A stretch of DNA of 64,000 nucleotides. Source: Gemmatimonadota bacterium. Its GTDB lineage: Bacteria; ARS69. The notes below the pieces were generated by a model. That model was not told where the DNA came from. It saw nothing but the letters and a program-made list of their open reading frames with translations, and searched no databases. The DNA is taken from positions 1-64,000 of the forward strand of contig JASLLL010000009.1 of NCBI GenBank assembly GCA_030747075.1. The letters are read 5' to 3'. The translations under genes and the position numbers were made by a program. Below are positions 1 through 10,590 of this stretch, piece after piece; position 1 is the first letter of the stretch, and every line of letters begins with the position of its first letter.

Positions 1-27
1 ACCCGCCCAGACCGTGGAAGTCACACC

Positions 28-2001
28 ATGCGACGAGCCATGACGCTCACCGAGAAGATCCTGTGCCACCACGCCGTGGGGCTTCGTCGGCCGTGGGTGG
101 AACCGGGGGAGGTCGTGCGGATTCGCGTCGACTGGACGCTGGCGTCTGAACTGGCGTGGAACGGAATGAACGCCACCTACGAAATGCTCGGGCGACCTGG
201 TGTGTCTGACCGGGACCGGTTCTATCTGGCCATCGACCATACTGTGGATCCCGTCACGCTGGCCGGAGACAAGCGCACGCGGCGGCTGGTGGATCTGTCT
301 CAGCGATTCGCGAAGGAGGCGGGGCTTCGCCACTTTTACGACTCCAATGTGACCATCTTGCACACCCAGTTCTACCGGGATCTCGTGCAACCCGGGCAGA
401 CGGTGATCGGCGCGGACTCGCACTCGTCGAGTCATGGCGGGATGGGCGCCTTCTCGATCGGGCTGGGTGGTGCGGATGTCTGCGTGGCGATGGTGCTTGG
501 CGAGACATGGATTCAGGTTCCCGAGGCCATTCAGGTGGCGTATCGCGGCCGGTTGCCCTTCGGCATGACGGGGAAGGATGTCATCCTGAAGACGCTGGGT
601 GAGTTGGGTCGCAACACGACGGCCATGGAACGCAGCGTGGAATATGTGGGCGACGCGCTGGAGCACTTCTCCATCGACTTCCGCTTCACGGTCGCGAACA
701 TGACGGCGGAGTTCGGTGGGCTCAACGGGATCTTCCCGGCGGACGAGCGCACGGCGGCCGCGCTGGCCGGGAGGTCGTCGGAGCGGGACGACGCGCTCTT
801 CTTCCGGGCGGACGAAGACGCCGGGTATGTCGCGCGGCACTCGTTGGAGCTGCCGGGGGTCGGCCCGCAGGTGGCGAAGCCGTACTCGCCGGATCATGTC
901 GTACCCGTGGAGGAAGTGGCGGGGCAGGAGATGGACGGGGCCTTTATCGGCGCATGCACGACCAGCGAGGAGGAACTGGTCCTCGGGGCACTCGTGCTGG
1001 ACCGGGCAATGGCGGACGGAGCGCGGCCCGTGCCGTCGGACAAGCGTCTCGTCGTGCCGGGGTCCGTCGACATGACGGAGAACCTCCGCGCACACGGGAT
1101 TCTCGGGATCTACGAGCGCGCCGGGTTCCGAATCGGCGTGCCGGGGTGCTCCATGTGCCTCGGGATCGCCAGCGACAGGGCGGCTCCGGGCGAGAACTGG
1201 CTCTCCAGCCAGAACCGGAACTTCCGGAACCGCATGGGACCGGGTTCGCACGCATGGCTCGCGAGCGGCCCGACGGTTGCTGCGAGTTCGCTGGAAATGA
1301 AGATCACGGACCCGCGGCCCTGGTTCGAGGGACTCGGGCCGGAGGATGTGGACCGCGTGCTGGGCGGGCGGGGCGGTGCGCCTTCGGTCACTATTGTGGA
1401 GCCGAGCGTGGAGAGCGCGGAAGAAGCCGCACCGGAGGGTGTCGCCGTGGACGCGGCGGTGGCGTCGGGGGCTGTCGAAGGCAAAGCGCAACTCTTCGGC
1501 GATCATGTGGACACCGACGCCATCATCCCGGGGGAGCACTGCCACCTGACGGACCCGAAGGAGATTGCGGGCGTCGCCTTCTGCCATGTGCGCCCGGACT
1601 TTGCGGAGCGGATTGCGCGCGGGGAGAGCATCCTCGTGGCGGGCGAAGGCTGGGGATCGGGGAGTTCCCGAGAGCACGCGGCGTGGGCGCTCAAGTACTC
1701 CGGCGTGACGGCGGTCGTGGCGAAATCGTTCGCGTTTATTCACAAGCGGAACCTCGTGAACGAGGCGATTCCCTACCTCGTCGTGACAGATCCCTGCTTC
1801 CACGACGCGGTGGAGGACGGAACGCCGCTGGCGCTGGACTTTGCGCGAGGGGTCGTCCGGGTCGGGGAGCGGGAGTTTGAAGCCACCGCCCCATCCGGGA
1901 TCGCGCGGTGCATCCAGTCGGCGGGGGGGATCGTTCCCGCTGTCCGGGAGCACGGGGCGCACACCTTCGATGTGCTGACTTCCGGGGTGGCTGCCGGGTG
2001 A
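28..2001 (+). CDS. Fused aconitase/isopropylmalate dehydratase-superfamily hydro-lyase
   Basis: This 657-residue protein joins the aconitase large (catalytic) and small (swivel) parts in one chain. The [4Fe-4S] ligands are visible: Cys310 in GACTTSEEE, and Cys374 and Cys377 in GCSMCLG. The swivel domain fills the last 170 residues or so, with GDHVDTDAIIPG and GWGSGSSREHAAWAL. A GGAAG seven bases upstream supports the ATG at 28; a second in-frame ATG at 40 is possible. Family members isomerise or dehydrate hydroxy-acids (citrate, isopropylmalate, homocitrate). The substrate region (ADSHSSSHGGMGAFSIGLGG) is not that of classical AcnA, AcnB or LeuC, so I leave the substrate open. The length is close to that of the short Aquifex-type aconitases. 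No pathway partner is adjacent. Confidence 0.85.
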   Translation: MRRAMTLTEKILCHHAVGLRRPWVEPGEVVRIRVDWTLASELAWNGMNATYEMLGRPGVSDRDRFYLAIDHTVDPVTLAGDKRTRRLVDLSQRFAKEAGLRHFYDSNVTILHTQFYRDLVQPGQTVIGADSHSSSHGGMGAFSIGLGGADVCVAMVLGETWIQVPEAIQVAYRGRLPFGMTGKDVILKTLGELGRNTTAMERSVEYVGDALEHFSIDFRFTVANMTAEFGGLNGIFPADERTAAALAGRSSERDDALFFRADEDAGYVARHSLELPGVGPQVAKPYSPDHVVPVEEVAGQEMDGAFIGACTTSEEELVLGALVLDRAMADGARPVPSDKRLVVPGSVDMTENLRAHGILGIYERAGFRIGVPGCSMCLGIASDRAAPGENWLSSQNRNFRNRMGPGSHAWLASGPTVAASSLEMKITDPRPWFEGLGPEDVDRVLGGRGGAPSVTIVEPSVESAEEAAPEGVAVDAAVASGAVEGKAQLFGDHVDTDAIIPGEHCHLTDPKEIAGVAFCHVRPDFAERIARGESILVAGEGWGSGSSREHAAWALKYSGVTAVVAKSFAFIHKRNLVNEAIPYLVVTDPCFHDAVEDGTPLALDFARGVVRVGEREFEATAPSGIARCIQSAGGIVPAVREHGAHTFDVLTSGVAAG

Positions 2002-2016
2002 CACAACCGGGTGATG

Positions 2017-2045
2017 TTGACGCTCCGGGAACGGGCGAATAGCTT
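2017..2045 (+). promoter_or_regulatory. Putative sigma-70-type promoter for the polyferredoxin gene
   Basis: TTGACG (2017-2022), a 17-base spacer and TAGCTT (2040-2045) lie in the gap after the aconitase-like gene. This would give a leader of about 85 bases. The call rests on pattern only. Confidence 0.35.
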
Positions 2046-2137
2046 GGGTCGCCGGTTGCATCGCGGTGGCGAACGGACGCCCCCGCGCCACGATCGGCCA
2101 TACAGAGCCTGACGCATCACCATCCGGGACCATCCCC

Positions 2138-3259
2138 ATGGACTCCACGGGAAAAGGACGCCTGCTCGCCTGGCTGAGAGGCACCACCGGTCGCCGCCGC
2201 CACCGCGTCTTCCGGGCGCGGCGCCTGGTTCAGGGGTTCTTCACCGCGGTCACGCTCTTTGTGGGCTACCGGTTTGCGGTGTTCATCAACGCGGCACGGG
2301 ATGGCGCGGCATCCATTCCGGAGCGTCCGCCGGGCGTGGAGGCTTTCCTTCCCATCAGCGGCCTCATGGGCGTGCTGGACGCGTTCCATCAGGGCGGGCT
2401 GAATCGGATCCACCCCGCCGCTTCCGTGCTCGTGGTGCTCTTTCTGGTGATGGCGCTGCTCCTTCGGAAGGCGTTCTGCTCGTGGGTGTGTCCCGTGGGG
2501 CTCCTGTCGGACGGGCTGGCCGTTCTCGGACGGAAACTCGCCGGAAGGAACTTTCGGCCAATCCGGTGGGTGGACTTCCCGCTGCGCGGACTGAAGCACG
2601 CGCTTCTCTTCTTCTTCGTGGGGTCCATTCTCGCGATGAGTCCGGAGGCGCTCGTCGCCTTCATCGACTCTCCGTACAACCGTGTTGCGGATGTGAAGAT
2701 GTACTTCTTCTTCGCGCGGCTCGGGGCCACCGGAGCGTGGGTCATTGCCGCTCTCGCGCTGGCTTCGGTGTTCGTGACCGGTGTGTGGTGCCGCTATCTC
2801 TGTCCGTACGGGGCGTTGCTCGGGTACTTCTCGGTCCTGTCGCCGCTGAGGATTCGCCGATCCGCCATGACCTGCACATCCTGCGGGCTGTGCGACGCGG
2901 CCTGCATGGCGCGCATTCCCATCTCCGGGAAGCCGGGCATCATCAGTCAGGAGTGCACCGGCTGCTACGACTGCATCGCGGTCTGTCCCGTCCCCGGAAC
3001 GCTCACGATGGGCACTCGAAAGCGAAGCGCGAGCGTGGCCGCCTTTGCCGCGGCGGTGGTGCTGGTCTTTGCGGTGGGGTACGGCGGAGCACGCGTCGCG
3101 GGAATCTGGAAGAACGACATCTCCGACGCGGAGTACGGCGAGCGAATCCGGGAGATCGACGACCCGGCCTATGGACACCCCGGCGGGAGCGGAGAGGTCG
3201 AGGGTGAAAGCGGGCGCCGTCAGAGCAGCGTCAGTCCCTGCCCGCGACCCTCTCCATGA
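2138..3259 (+). CDS. NapH/CcoG-like membrane polyferredoxin (4Fe-4S)
   Basis: A 373-residue membrane protein starting at the ATG at 2138; an earlier in-frame ATG at 2066 adds a basic, unconserved stretch. Several hydrophobic segments are separated by the two C-x3-CP motifs of the NapH/MauN/CcoG group, CSWVCPVG and CRYLCPYG. These are followed by two ferredoxin clusters, CTSCGLCDAAC and CTGCYDCIAVCP, and then a last membrane segment and a charged tail. Such proteins pass electrons between the quinone pool and a periplasmic or membrane partner. No nap, nos or cco gene is nearby, so the partner is unknown. Its 3' end overlaps the end of atpC on the other strand by 29 bases. Confidence 0.8.
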   Translation: MDSTGKGRLLAWLRGTTGRRRHRVFRARRLVQGFFTAVTLFVGYRFAVFINAARDGAASIPERPPGVEAFLPISGLMGVLDAFHQGGLNRIHPAASVLVVLFLVMALLLRKAFCSWVCPVGLLSDGLAVLGRKLAGRNFRPIRWVDFPLRGLKHALLFFFVGSILAMSPEALVAFIDSPYNRVADVKMYFFFARLGATGAWVIAALALASVFVTGVWCRYLCPYGALLGYFSVLSPLRIRRSAMTCTSCGLCDAACMARIPISGKPGIISQECTGCYDCIAVCPVPGTLTMGTRKRSASVAAFAAAVVLVFAVGYGGARVAGIWKNDISDAEYGERIREIDDPAYGHPGGSGEVEGESGRRQSSVSPCPRPSP

Positions 3260-3620
3260 CGGACACGCGGTAGAGGGCGTCGGCCAGCTCTTCGCCGCGG
3301 CCCTCTTCGCTTCGAAGCGCCTCGACGGTTTCCCGCGCCCCCGTGAGATCTACGGCATCCACTTCTGACGCGGAATCCGTCAGCACCGTGACCCGGTTCT
3401 GGCGGACCTCTACAAACCCGCCTTCCACGAACCAGCGGGAGACTTCGGAGCCCCGCGCAACACGAAGCTCTCCGATACCAATCCGCGCGAGGAAGCTGGC
3501 ATGTCCGGGAAGGATGCCGACCTCTCCGTCGTGCGCGGGAACGACGACTCCGTCGACCACTTCATCGAAGAAGGCGCGCTCGGGAGTGACAATGCTGCAC
3601 CGCAGCGGACTCTCGGTCAT
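3231..3620 (-). CDS. atpC: ATP synthase F1 subunit epsilon
   Basis: A 129-residue protein, a normal size for epsilon. It begins MTESPLRCSIVTPERAFFD and carries the N-terminal beta-sandwich motif PAHDGEVGILPGHASFLARIG that docks on the c-ring and gamma. The C-terminal helical part (VEALRSEEGRGEELADALYR) is complete, so it could act in the ATP-inhibition mode known for epsilon. It is the last gene of the ATP synthase operon, 15 bases after atpD. There is no room for a terminator before the convergent polyferredoxin gene, whose 3' end it overlaps. Confidence 0.95.
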   Translation of the reverse strand: MTESPLRCSIVTPERAFFDEVVDGVVVPAHDGEVGILPGHASFLARIGIGELRVARGSEVSRWFVEGGFVEVRQNRVTVLTDSASEVDAVDLTGARETVEALRSEEGRGEELADALYRVSVMERVAGRD

Positions 3621-3635
3621 GAGTGCATCTCCCGC

Positions 3636-5967
<2,332 letters not shown>

Positions 5968-5991
5968 TCCGCTCTCCGGACCCGACCGACC

Positions 5992-7521
5992 CTATCGGGG
6001 GTCGTGGGCCTTGCCTGTCAGCAGGCTGTCGATGATGTCCGTCAACACCGTGCGCAACTTCGTTTCGTTCTCTCCGTCGATGACGCCCGCTTCCGCGATG
6101 GCGTCACGCAGACCCGAATGCGTGGACCGGAGAGCGTCCAGAATGAGCCGCTCCGTCTCCAGCACCCGGTTCACGGGAACCTTGTCCAGGAGCCCCTGCG
6201 TCCCCGAGAAGATGGAGATGACCTGATCGGTCACATCCATGGGGGAGTACTGATTCTGCTTCAGGAGTTCCACCATGCGTGCGCCCCGATCGAGCTGGGC
6301 CTGCGTGGCGTCGTCGAGGTCCGTACCGATCTGCGCAAAGGCCTCCAACTCCCGGAACGATGCCAGATCCAGCCGGAGCGATCCCGCGACCTTCTTCATG
6401 CCCTTGATCTGCGCGTTGCCGCCGACCCGGGACACGGAAATCCCGACATCCATGGCGGGGCGAACGCCCGCGAAGAAGAGTTCCGGCACGAGATAGATCT
6501 GCCCGTCGGTGATGGAAATCACATTCGTCGGGATGTAGGCCGAGACCTCGCCTTCCTGCGTTTCGATGATGGGAAGCGCGGTCAGGGATCCTCCGCCGTT
6601 GTCGTCGGAGAGCTTCACCGCGCGCTCCAGAAGCCGACTGTGCAGGTAGAAGACATCGCCCGGATACGCCTCGCGGCCCGGCGGCCGTCGCAGCAGCAGT
6701 GAGAGCTGGCGGTAGGCCTGAGCCTGCTTGGTGAGATCGTCGTAGATGACGAGCGTGTCCTTGCCTTCCCACATGAAGTGCTCGGCCATGGCGCACCCGG
6801 AGTACGCCGCGATGTACTGGAGCGGCGCCGGGTCCGAACTGGATGCGTTCACGACGATCGTGTAGTCCATGGCGCCGTGCTCGCGAAGGACATCGACGAC
6901 GCTCGCGACCGTCGAGGCCTTCTGGCCAATGGCGACATAGACGCAGAGGACCCCCTGGCCCTTCTGATTGATGATCGTGTCGATGGCGATGGTCGTCTTG
7001 CCGGTCTTTCGGTCGCCGATGATCAGCTCACGCTGGCCGCGCCCGATGGGCGTCATGGCGTCGATGGCCTTGATCCCGGTCTGGAGCGGAACCTTGACCG
7101 GCTGGCGTTCCGCGATTCCGGGCGCGATGACCTCCATCGGCCGGGTCGACTCCGCCTGGATGGGTCCGAGGCCGTCGAGCGGGTTGCCGAGCGGGTCCAC
7201 CACGCGCCCCACGAGCGCGTTGCCGCTGGGTACGCTGAGAAGGCGGCCCGTGGACTTGACGGACATGCCTTCCTGAATCTCCAGGTAGTCCCCGAGAATC
7301 ACGGACCCGATGGAGTCTTCCTCCAGGTTGAACACAAGACCGGAGATTCCATTCTCAAACTCCAGCATCTCACCAGCCATGGCACCGGTCAGGCCGTGGA
7401 TTCGGGCGATTCCGTCGCCGACCTCCAGAACCGTGCCGGTGTCCGACACATCCAGGGTCGAGCGGTAGGTCTCGATCTCCCGGCGTATGACGGAGGCGAC
7501 TTCCTCAGCCCTGATCTTCAT
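5992..7521 (-). CDS. atpA: ATP synthase F1 subunit alpha
   Basis: This 509-residue non-catalytic nucleotide-binding subunit has the P-loop [15 protein letters not shown], the alpha-specific [12 protein letters not shown] block, and [15 protein letters not shown] for the alpha-type arginine-finger region. The N-terminus ([17 protein letters not shown]) is the delta-binding segment. It starts inside the last 17 bases of atpH, so translation is probably coupled. It forms the F1 hexamer with beta. Confidence 0.97.
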   Translation of the reverse strand: MKIRAEEVASVIRREIETYRSTLDVSDTGTVLEVGDGIARIHGLTGAMAGEMLEFENGISGLVFNLEEDSIGSVILGDYLEIQEGMSVKSTGRLLSVPSGNALVGRVVDPLGNPLDGLGPIQAESTRPMEVIAPGIAERQPVKVPLQTGIKAIDAMTPIGRGQRELIIGDRKTGKTTIAIDTIINQKGQGVLCVYVAIGQKASTVASVVDVLREHGAMDYTIVVNASSSDPAPLQYIAAYSGCAMAEHFMWEGKDTLVIYDDLTKQAQAYRQLSLLLRRPPGREAYPGDVFYLHSRLLERAVKLSDDNGGGSLTALPIIETQEGEVSAYIPTNVISITDGQIYLVPELFFAGVRPAMDVGISVSRVGGNAQIKGMKKVAGSLRLDLASFRELEAFAQIGTDLDDATQAQLDRGARMVELLKQNQYSPMDVTDQVISIFSGTQGLLDKVPVNRVLETERLILDALRSTHSGLRDAIAEAGVIDGENETKLRTVLTDIIDSLLTGKAHDPR

Positions 7522-8065
7522 TGCCGTAACTCCTCATGATCCGCTTCCGAAACCGCTGAAGCTGGGATGTGACGCTTCCGTTGTAGACTTTGTCGCCGAT
7601 GGTGACCACGGCCCCCCCGAGGAGGTCCGGATTCACCTTCCGCTCCAGAACGATCTTCCTGTCCAGCGCACTGCCGAGTGCGCCGGCCATTTCCGACGCG
7701 GTGTCATCGGGCACAGGCGCGGCACTGGTCAGCGTGGCCCGGGCCCTTCCCGCGTGTGTGTCCGCGAGTTCACGGAAAGCCTCCGCAACCAGCGGGAGCG
7801 ACGCGAACCGCCTCTTGTCCACCAGAAGACAGAGGAAGTCGGCGAGCGTGTCGCTTGCGTTTCCTTCCAGAGAGGACCGGATCAGCTCCTTCTTCGACGA
7901 CTTGTCCACCGTCGGCGAGGTCAGGAACCCGAACGCCTCTTCCTCCCCGGCCAGGATGGCGAAAAATCCGTGCAGTTCCCCGTCCAGGTCGTCGACCGCA
8001 GACCGCTCCTTCGCGATTCCGAACAAGGCCTCCGCGTAGACGCGAGCCACGGGGGACGCAGGCAT
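7505..8065 (-). CDS. atpH: ATP synthase F1 subunit delta
   Basis: A 186-residue OSCP/delta-family protein ([17 protein letters not shown] at the N-terminus, [24 protein letters not shown] at the C-terminus). It joins F1 to the b-subunit stalk. Its ATG shares one base with the atpF stop codon (TGATG), and its end overlaps atpA by 17 bases, so atpF-H-A look translationally coupled. The family is variable, but the two end motifs are clear. Confidence 0.93.
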   Translation of the reverse strand: MPASPVARVYAEALFGIAKERSAVDDLDGELHGFFAILAGEEEAFGFLTSPTVDKSSKKELIRSSLEGNASDTLADFLCLLVDKRRFASLPLVAEAFRELADTHAGRARATLTSAAPVPDDTASEMAGALGSALDRKIVLERKVNPDLLGGAVVTIGDKVYNGSVTSQLQRFRKRIMRSYGNEDQG

Positions 8066-8715
8066 CAGGCCTTTCCTGCCTTTCCGCCGTGGTCTGTCCG
8101 CATTTCGGTGATCAGGTTCTCCACCAGACGGCGGTGGTCGTCACCTGTCAGCGACCTTCCGATGACACGGGACGCGAGTTCCGTCGAAAGATCCGCAGCC
8201 TGCTCCCAGATCTCACGGACCGCACCGTCCTTTTGAAGCTCAATCTCACGCCGGGCCCGGGCCTTGAACTCGTCGGCCTCCACCAGCGCGGCCTTTCGGA
8301 TTTCTTCCTGCGCCTGAAGAGAGTCCTTGCGGCCCTCCTCCAGAATGGCGCGGGTTTCGTCCCGGGCCTTGTCGATCATGGTTCGGTAGGTCGCCAGCAG
8401 CTCCTCCGCCTCCGACTGGATCCGGCCCGCATCGGCGATGGCTCCCTCGATGCTCTGCTCCCGCTCTTTCAGGGCGCTGAGAATGGGGTTCCACGCGGTC
8501 AGGCGAAGCACGATCAGAACCACCACGAAGGTGACGATCGTCCAGATCATCAGCCCCGGATCGACGCTGAAGAGATTGGGCGGGCCATGCGCCGCGCTCT
8601 CCGCGGCAGCCCCCCCTTCGTGACCTTCCGTGCCGGTTGCGAGGGCCGCAGACCCCGCCAGCAGAACTCCGGCGAGGGCGGCCGACCATCCGGCTACCGT
8701 CTTCTGGATGTCGAT
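8065..8715 (-). CDS. atpF: ATP synthase F0 subunit b, apparent AUC start
   Basis: This is a 216-residue b subunit. A membrane helix (LMIWTIVTFVVVLIVLRLTA) is followed by a long charged coiled coil that forms the peripheral stalk. Before the helix is a second hydrophobic, signal-peptide-like stretch (AALAGVLLAGSAALATG), a layout I know from some other phyla. Between the atpE stop and the membrane helix there is no in-frame ATG, GTG or TTG. A strong GGAGG (8723-8727) sits 7 bases before an in-frame ATC (8713-8715), which I take as the start. A CTG at 8721 is in frame but abuts the ribosome site. The product is certain; the start codon is inference. Confidence 0.9.
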   Translation of the reverse strand: MDIQKTVAGWSAALAGVLLAGSAALATGTEGHEGGAAAESAAHGPPNLFSVDPGLMIWTIVTFVVVLIVLRLTAWNPILSALKEREQSIEGAIADAGRIQSEAEELLATYRTMIDKARDETRAILEEGRKDSLQAQEEIRKAALVEADEFKARARREIELQKDGAVREIWEQAADLSTELASRVIGRSLTGDDHRRLVENLITEMRTDHGGKAGKA

Positions 8716-8721
8716 GTTCAG

Positions 8722-8729
8722 CCCTCCCC
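8722..8729 (-). promoter_or_regulatory. Ribosome binding site of atpF (decides the ATC start)
   Basis: GGGGAGGG reads on the minus strand just after the atpE stop. Its GGAGG core leaves 7 bases before ATC at 8715, the usual spacing. No standard start codon is in reach in the right frame. Confidence 0.6.
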
Positions 8730-8768
8730 TTATTCCGAAAGGAGTCGTGGGTCGGCGTGAGCCGAAGG

Positions 8769-9002
8769 TCAGACCACCTTGCTCTGAATCATGAAGCAGA
8801 TGGCACAGGCGAACAGCGCGACGCCCTCGATGAGAGCGGCCGTCAGGATCATGCTTCCTCGAATGTCGCCGGTGGCTTCCGGCTGACGAGCGATACTCTC
8901 GACTGAACTTGCCGCGATCCGGGAGATTCCCAGGCCCGCGCCGAGCGTGGCGATTCCCGCGCCGATTCCCGCGCCGATCATCGCGAATCCTGCTCCGTCC
9001 AT
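8769..9002 (-). CDS. atpE: ATP synthase F0 subunit c
   Basis: A 77-residue hairpin of two membrane helices joined by the polar loop ARQPEATGD. The ion-binding carboxylate is the Glu in ALIEGVALFA of helix 2. In Na+-type rings a Gln in helix 1 (GxGIGQG) and Ser/Thr after the Glu are expected. Here the sequence is GAGIGAGIA with Gly after the Glu, which points to a proton ring (inference from known family motifs). The helix 1 motif GAGIGAGIATLGAGLG is the glycine-rich packing face. It lies between atpB and atpF. Confidence 0.96.
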   Translation of the reverse strand: MDGAGFAMIGAGIGAGIATLGAGLGISRIAASSVESIARQPEATGDIRGSMILTAALIEGVALFACAICFMIQSKVV

Positions 9003-9044
9003 GATTCTGTTTCCTCCGTGAATGAGTGGAAGAGCCTCGAAAGG

Positions 9045-9803
9045 CTAGTGGTCGGGATGGGCAGCCATCCCCATGAAAACCGCCGTGAGAAATGTGAAGA
9101 CATACGCCTGCAGGACAGCCACAAACAGCTCCAGCATATAGATGGCCGCCGCTCCCGAAACCGAGATGCCGACCACGAACAGATTCTTGAACATGAAGAT
9201 GAAGCCCAGAAGAACCAGGATCACAATGTGGCCCGCGCTCATGTTCGCCCAGAGTCGGACGGCCAGCGCGAACGGCTTGGCCATGATGCCGACGATCTCC
9301 ACGACCAGAAGCAGCGGCCAGAGCCACAGAGGGACCGCCGGGACGATCGAGCGCAGATAGCCGAAGAACCCGTTGTTGCGAATGCCCGCCGCGTGAATGG
9401 CGAAGAAACTGATGACCGCCAGCGCCGCCGTCACCGAGAGGTTCCCCGTGGCGGTGGCTCCCCCGGGGATGAGTCCGAGCAGATTGCAGAAGAGAATGAA
9501 GAAGAACACCGTCCAGAGATAGGGGAGATAGCGGTCCGCGGCATCGTGGAGGTTGGGGACGGCGACTTCGTCACGGATGAAGAGCAGGATGGGCTCCAGG
9601 AAGTTGCGGAAACCCCGGGGGACCAGGCCCTTCTGCCGGGACGCCACATTCATCAGGATGATGAGAAGTACCGACGCCAGCCACATCATCCAGACATGCT
9701 TGGTGATTCCGTAGCGGCTGAGGTCCAGCCCGAACAGCGTGGGGCTGTCCATCAGGTGGTGCAGGATGTCAATGCGGTCCGGATCCGGCGTGACCAGCAA
9801 CAT
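9045..9803 (-). CDS. atpB: ATP synthase F0 subunit a
   Basis: A 252-residue membrane protein with five or more hydrophobic helices. The essential arginine facing the c-ring is visible in AVRLWANMSAGHIV. The segment FILFCNLLGLIPGG corresponds to the conserved LLGLIP helix. It forms the proton half-channels with the c-ring. The order atpR-atpB-atpE on the minus strand is normal. The N-terminal stretch has DILHHLMDSP, typical of the family. Confidence 0.95.
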   Translation of the reverse strand: MLLVTPDPDRIDILHHLMDSPTLFGLDLSRYGITKHVWMMWLASVLLIILMNVASRQKGLVPRGFRNFLEPILLFIRDEVAVPNLHDAADRYLPYLWTVFFFILFCNLLGLIPGGATATGNLSVTAALAVISFFAIHAAGIRNNGFFGYLRSIVPAVPLWLWPLLLVVEIVGIMAKPFALAVRLWANMSAGHIVILVLLGFIFMFKNLFVVGISVSGAAAIYMLELFVAVLQAYVFTFLTAVFMGMAAHPDH

Positions 9804-9815
9804 CAGTCGAAACTC

Positions 9816-10220
9816 CTATTCCTCTTCGGTGACTCCCTGTCGGGCAAGGACCCACGCCTCCGCCAGCACCAGCGCCACATAAAACGCAATGAGCCAGAGT
9901 ACGAATGCCTCCAGCTTCAGCCCGATCTTCGAGAGCCCGATGAGACACAGCACCAGAAGCGCCATTCTCACCATGAACCCGCCAACGACCGTCTGGACCG
10001 CCATCCGATCCGGACCTCTGAGTGCCGCGACCACAATCCCGTAGCCGACCAGCACCACGGTCAGCGCGGTTCCCGCACCGACTCCCAACATGGCCAGCCC
10101 GTCACGGCCTGCGATCAGGCCCGTCGGGATGGCTGCGACGGCCGCGAGACCCGTCGCCACCAGTGTCAGGATCCTCGGGATCCCGCAGCGAGCCTCCCCG
10201 CGTTTCCCGGTAGAGGACAT
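9816..10220 (-). CDS. AtpI/AtpR-like small membrane protein of the ATP synthase operon
   Basis: A 134-residue protein with four hydrophobic segments (ILTLVATGLAAVAAIPTG, MLGVGAGTALTVVLVGYG, MVRMALLVLCLIGL, FVLWLIAFYVALVLAEAWVLA). It lies directly before atpB, the usual place of the subunit I/AtpR family that helps c-ring assembly or ion supply. I chose the ATG at 10220; another in-frame ATG is at 10244. The ribosome site is weak for both, so it may depend on translation of atpZ, whose reading frame it overlaps by about 119 bases. Confidence 0.7.
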   Translation of the reverse strand: MSSTGKRGEARCGIPRILTLVATGLAAVAAIPTGLIAGRDGLAMLGVGAGTALTVVLVGYGIVVAALRGPDRMAVQTVVGGFMVRMALLVLCLIGLSKIGLKLEAFVLWLIAFYVALVLAEAWVLARQGVTEEE

Positions 10221-10392
10221 AGAATCCAATCGCCGCTCCAGCAAAGATCGCCAGAAGGGCGATCACGCCGTGACCATCCACGCGTTCATCAAGACGAACG
10301 CCGCCGTAGGTGAAGGCGAGGACGATGAGCGCGAACTGAACGCCCACATGGGAATACCGAAATAGGTCTCCGGCTCCCTTTCTCCGCGCGAT
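10102..10392 (-). CDS. atpZ: AtpZ/AtpI-family protein (ATPase gene 1), apparent AUC start
   Basis: A 96-residue two-helix membrane protein. The family pattern is clear: a short basic start, then DLFRYSHVGVQFALIVLAFTY, a DER-V-G linker, and a second helix ending in GFYVLYRETR. The first gene of F-type operons often encodes it; it assists c-ring or ion handling. A GGAGG (10399-10403) sits 6 bases before an in-frame ATC at 10390-10392, giving an ARRKGAG start that matches relatives well. A GTG at 10413 is in frame but has no ribosome site. Its C-terminal 39 codons or so overlap the next gene in another frame. Confidence 0.7.
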   Translation of the reverse strand: MARRKGAGDLFRYSHVGVQFALIVLAFTYGGVRLDERVDGHGVIALLAIFAGAAIGFYVLYRETRGGSLRDPEDPDTGGDGSRGRRSHPDGPDRRP

Positions 10393-10474
10393 GGGGCACC
10401 TCCCGGTTGTCACCCGGACAGAGTCCGCACCAGGCTTCCCGGCGCATTCCCCAGCTTCACGCAATCGGCAGCGG

Positions 10475-10504
10475 AGGTTACGGGGACGGCCCGACCCAAG
10501 GCAA
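10475..10504 (-). promoter_or_regulatory. Putative promoter of the ATP synthase operon
   Basis: On the minus strand TTGCCT (10504-10499), an 18-base spacer and TAACCT (10480-10475) lie about 80 bases before atpZ. This is the best candidate in the gap, but both boxes are imperfect. Confidence 0.25.
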
Positions 10505-10590
10505 GCGGTTTTTCTGCGGGGAGGGCGTGTGAAGAGCACCCGGCTTCGGGCCGGATGGGGTAGAATGCGCGGACTGCGAGGAGGTGGCCT

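Noticed and set aside
8716-9327. Upstream extension of the atpF frame across atpE and atpB
   Set aside because: It is the shadow of atpE and atpB in another phase; those two are certain.
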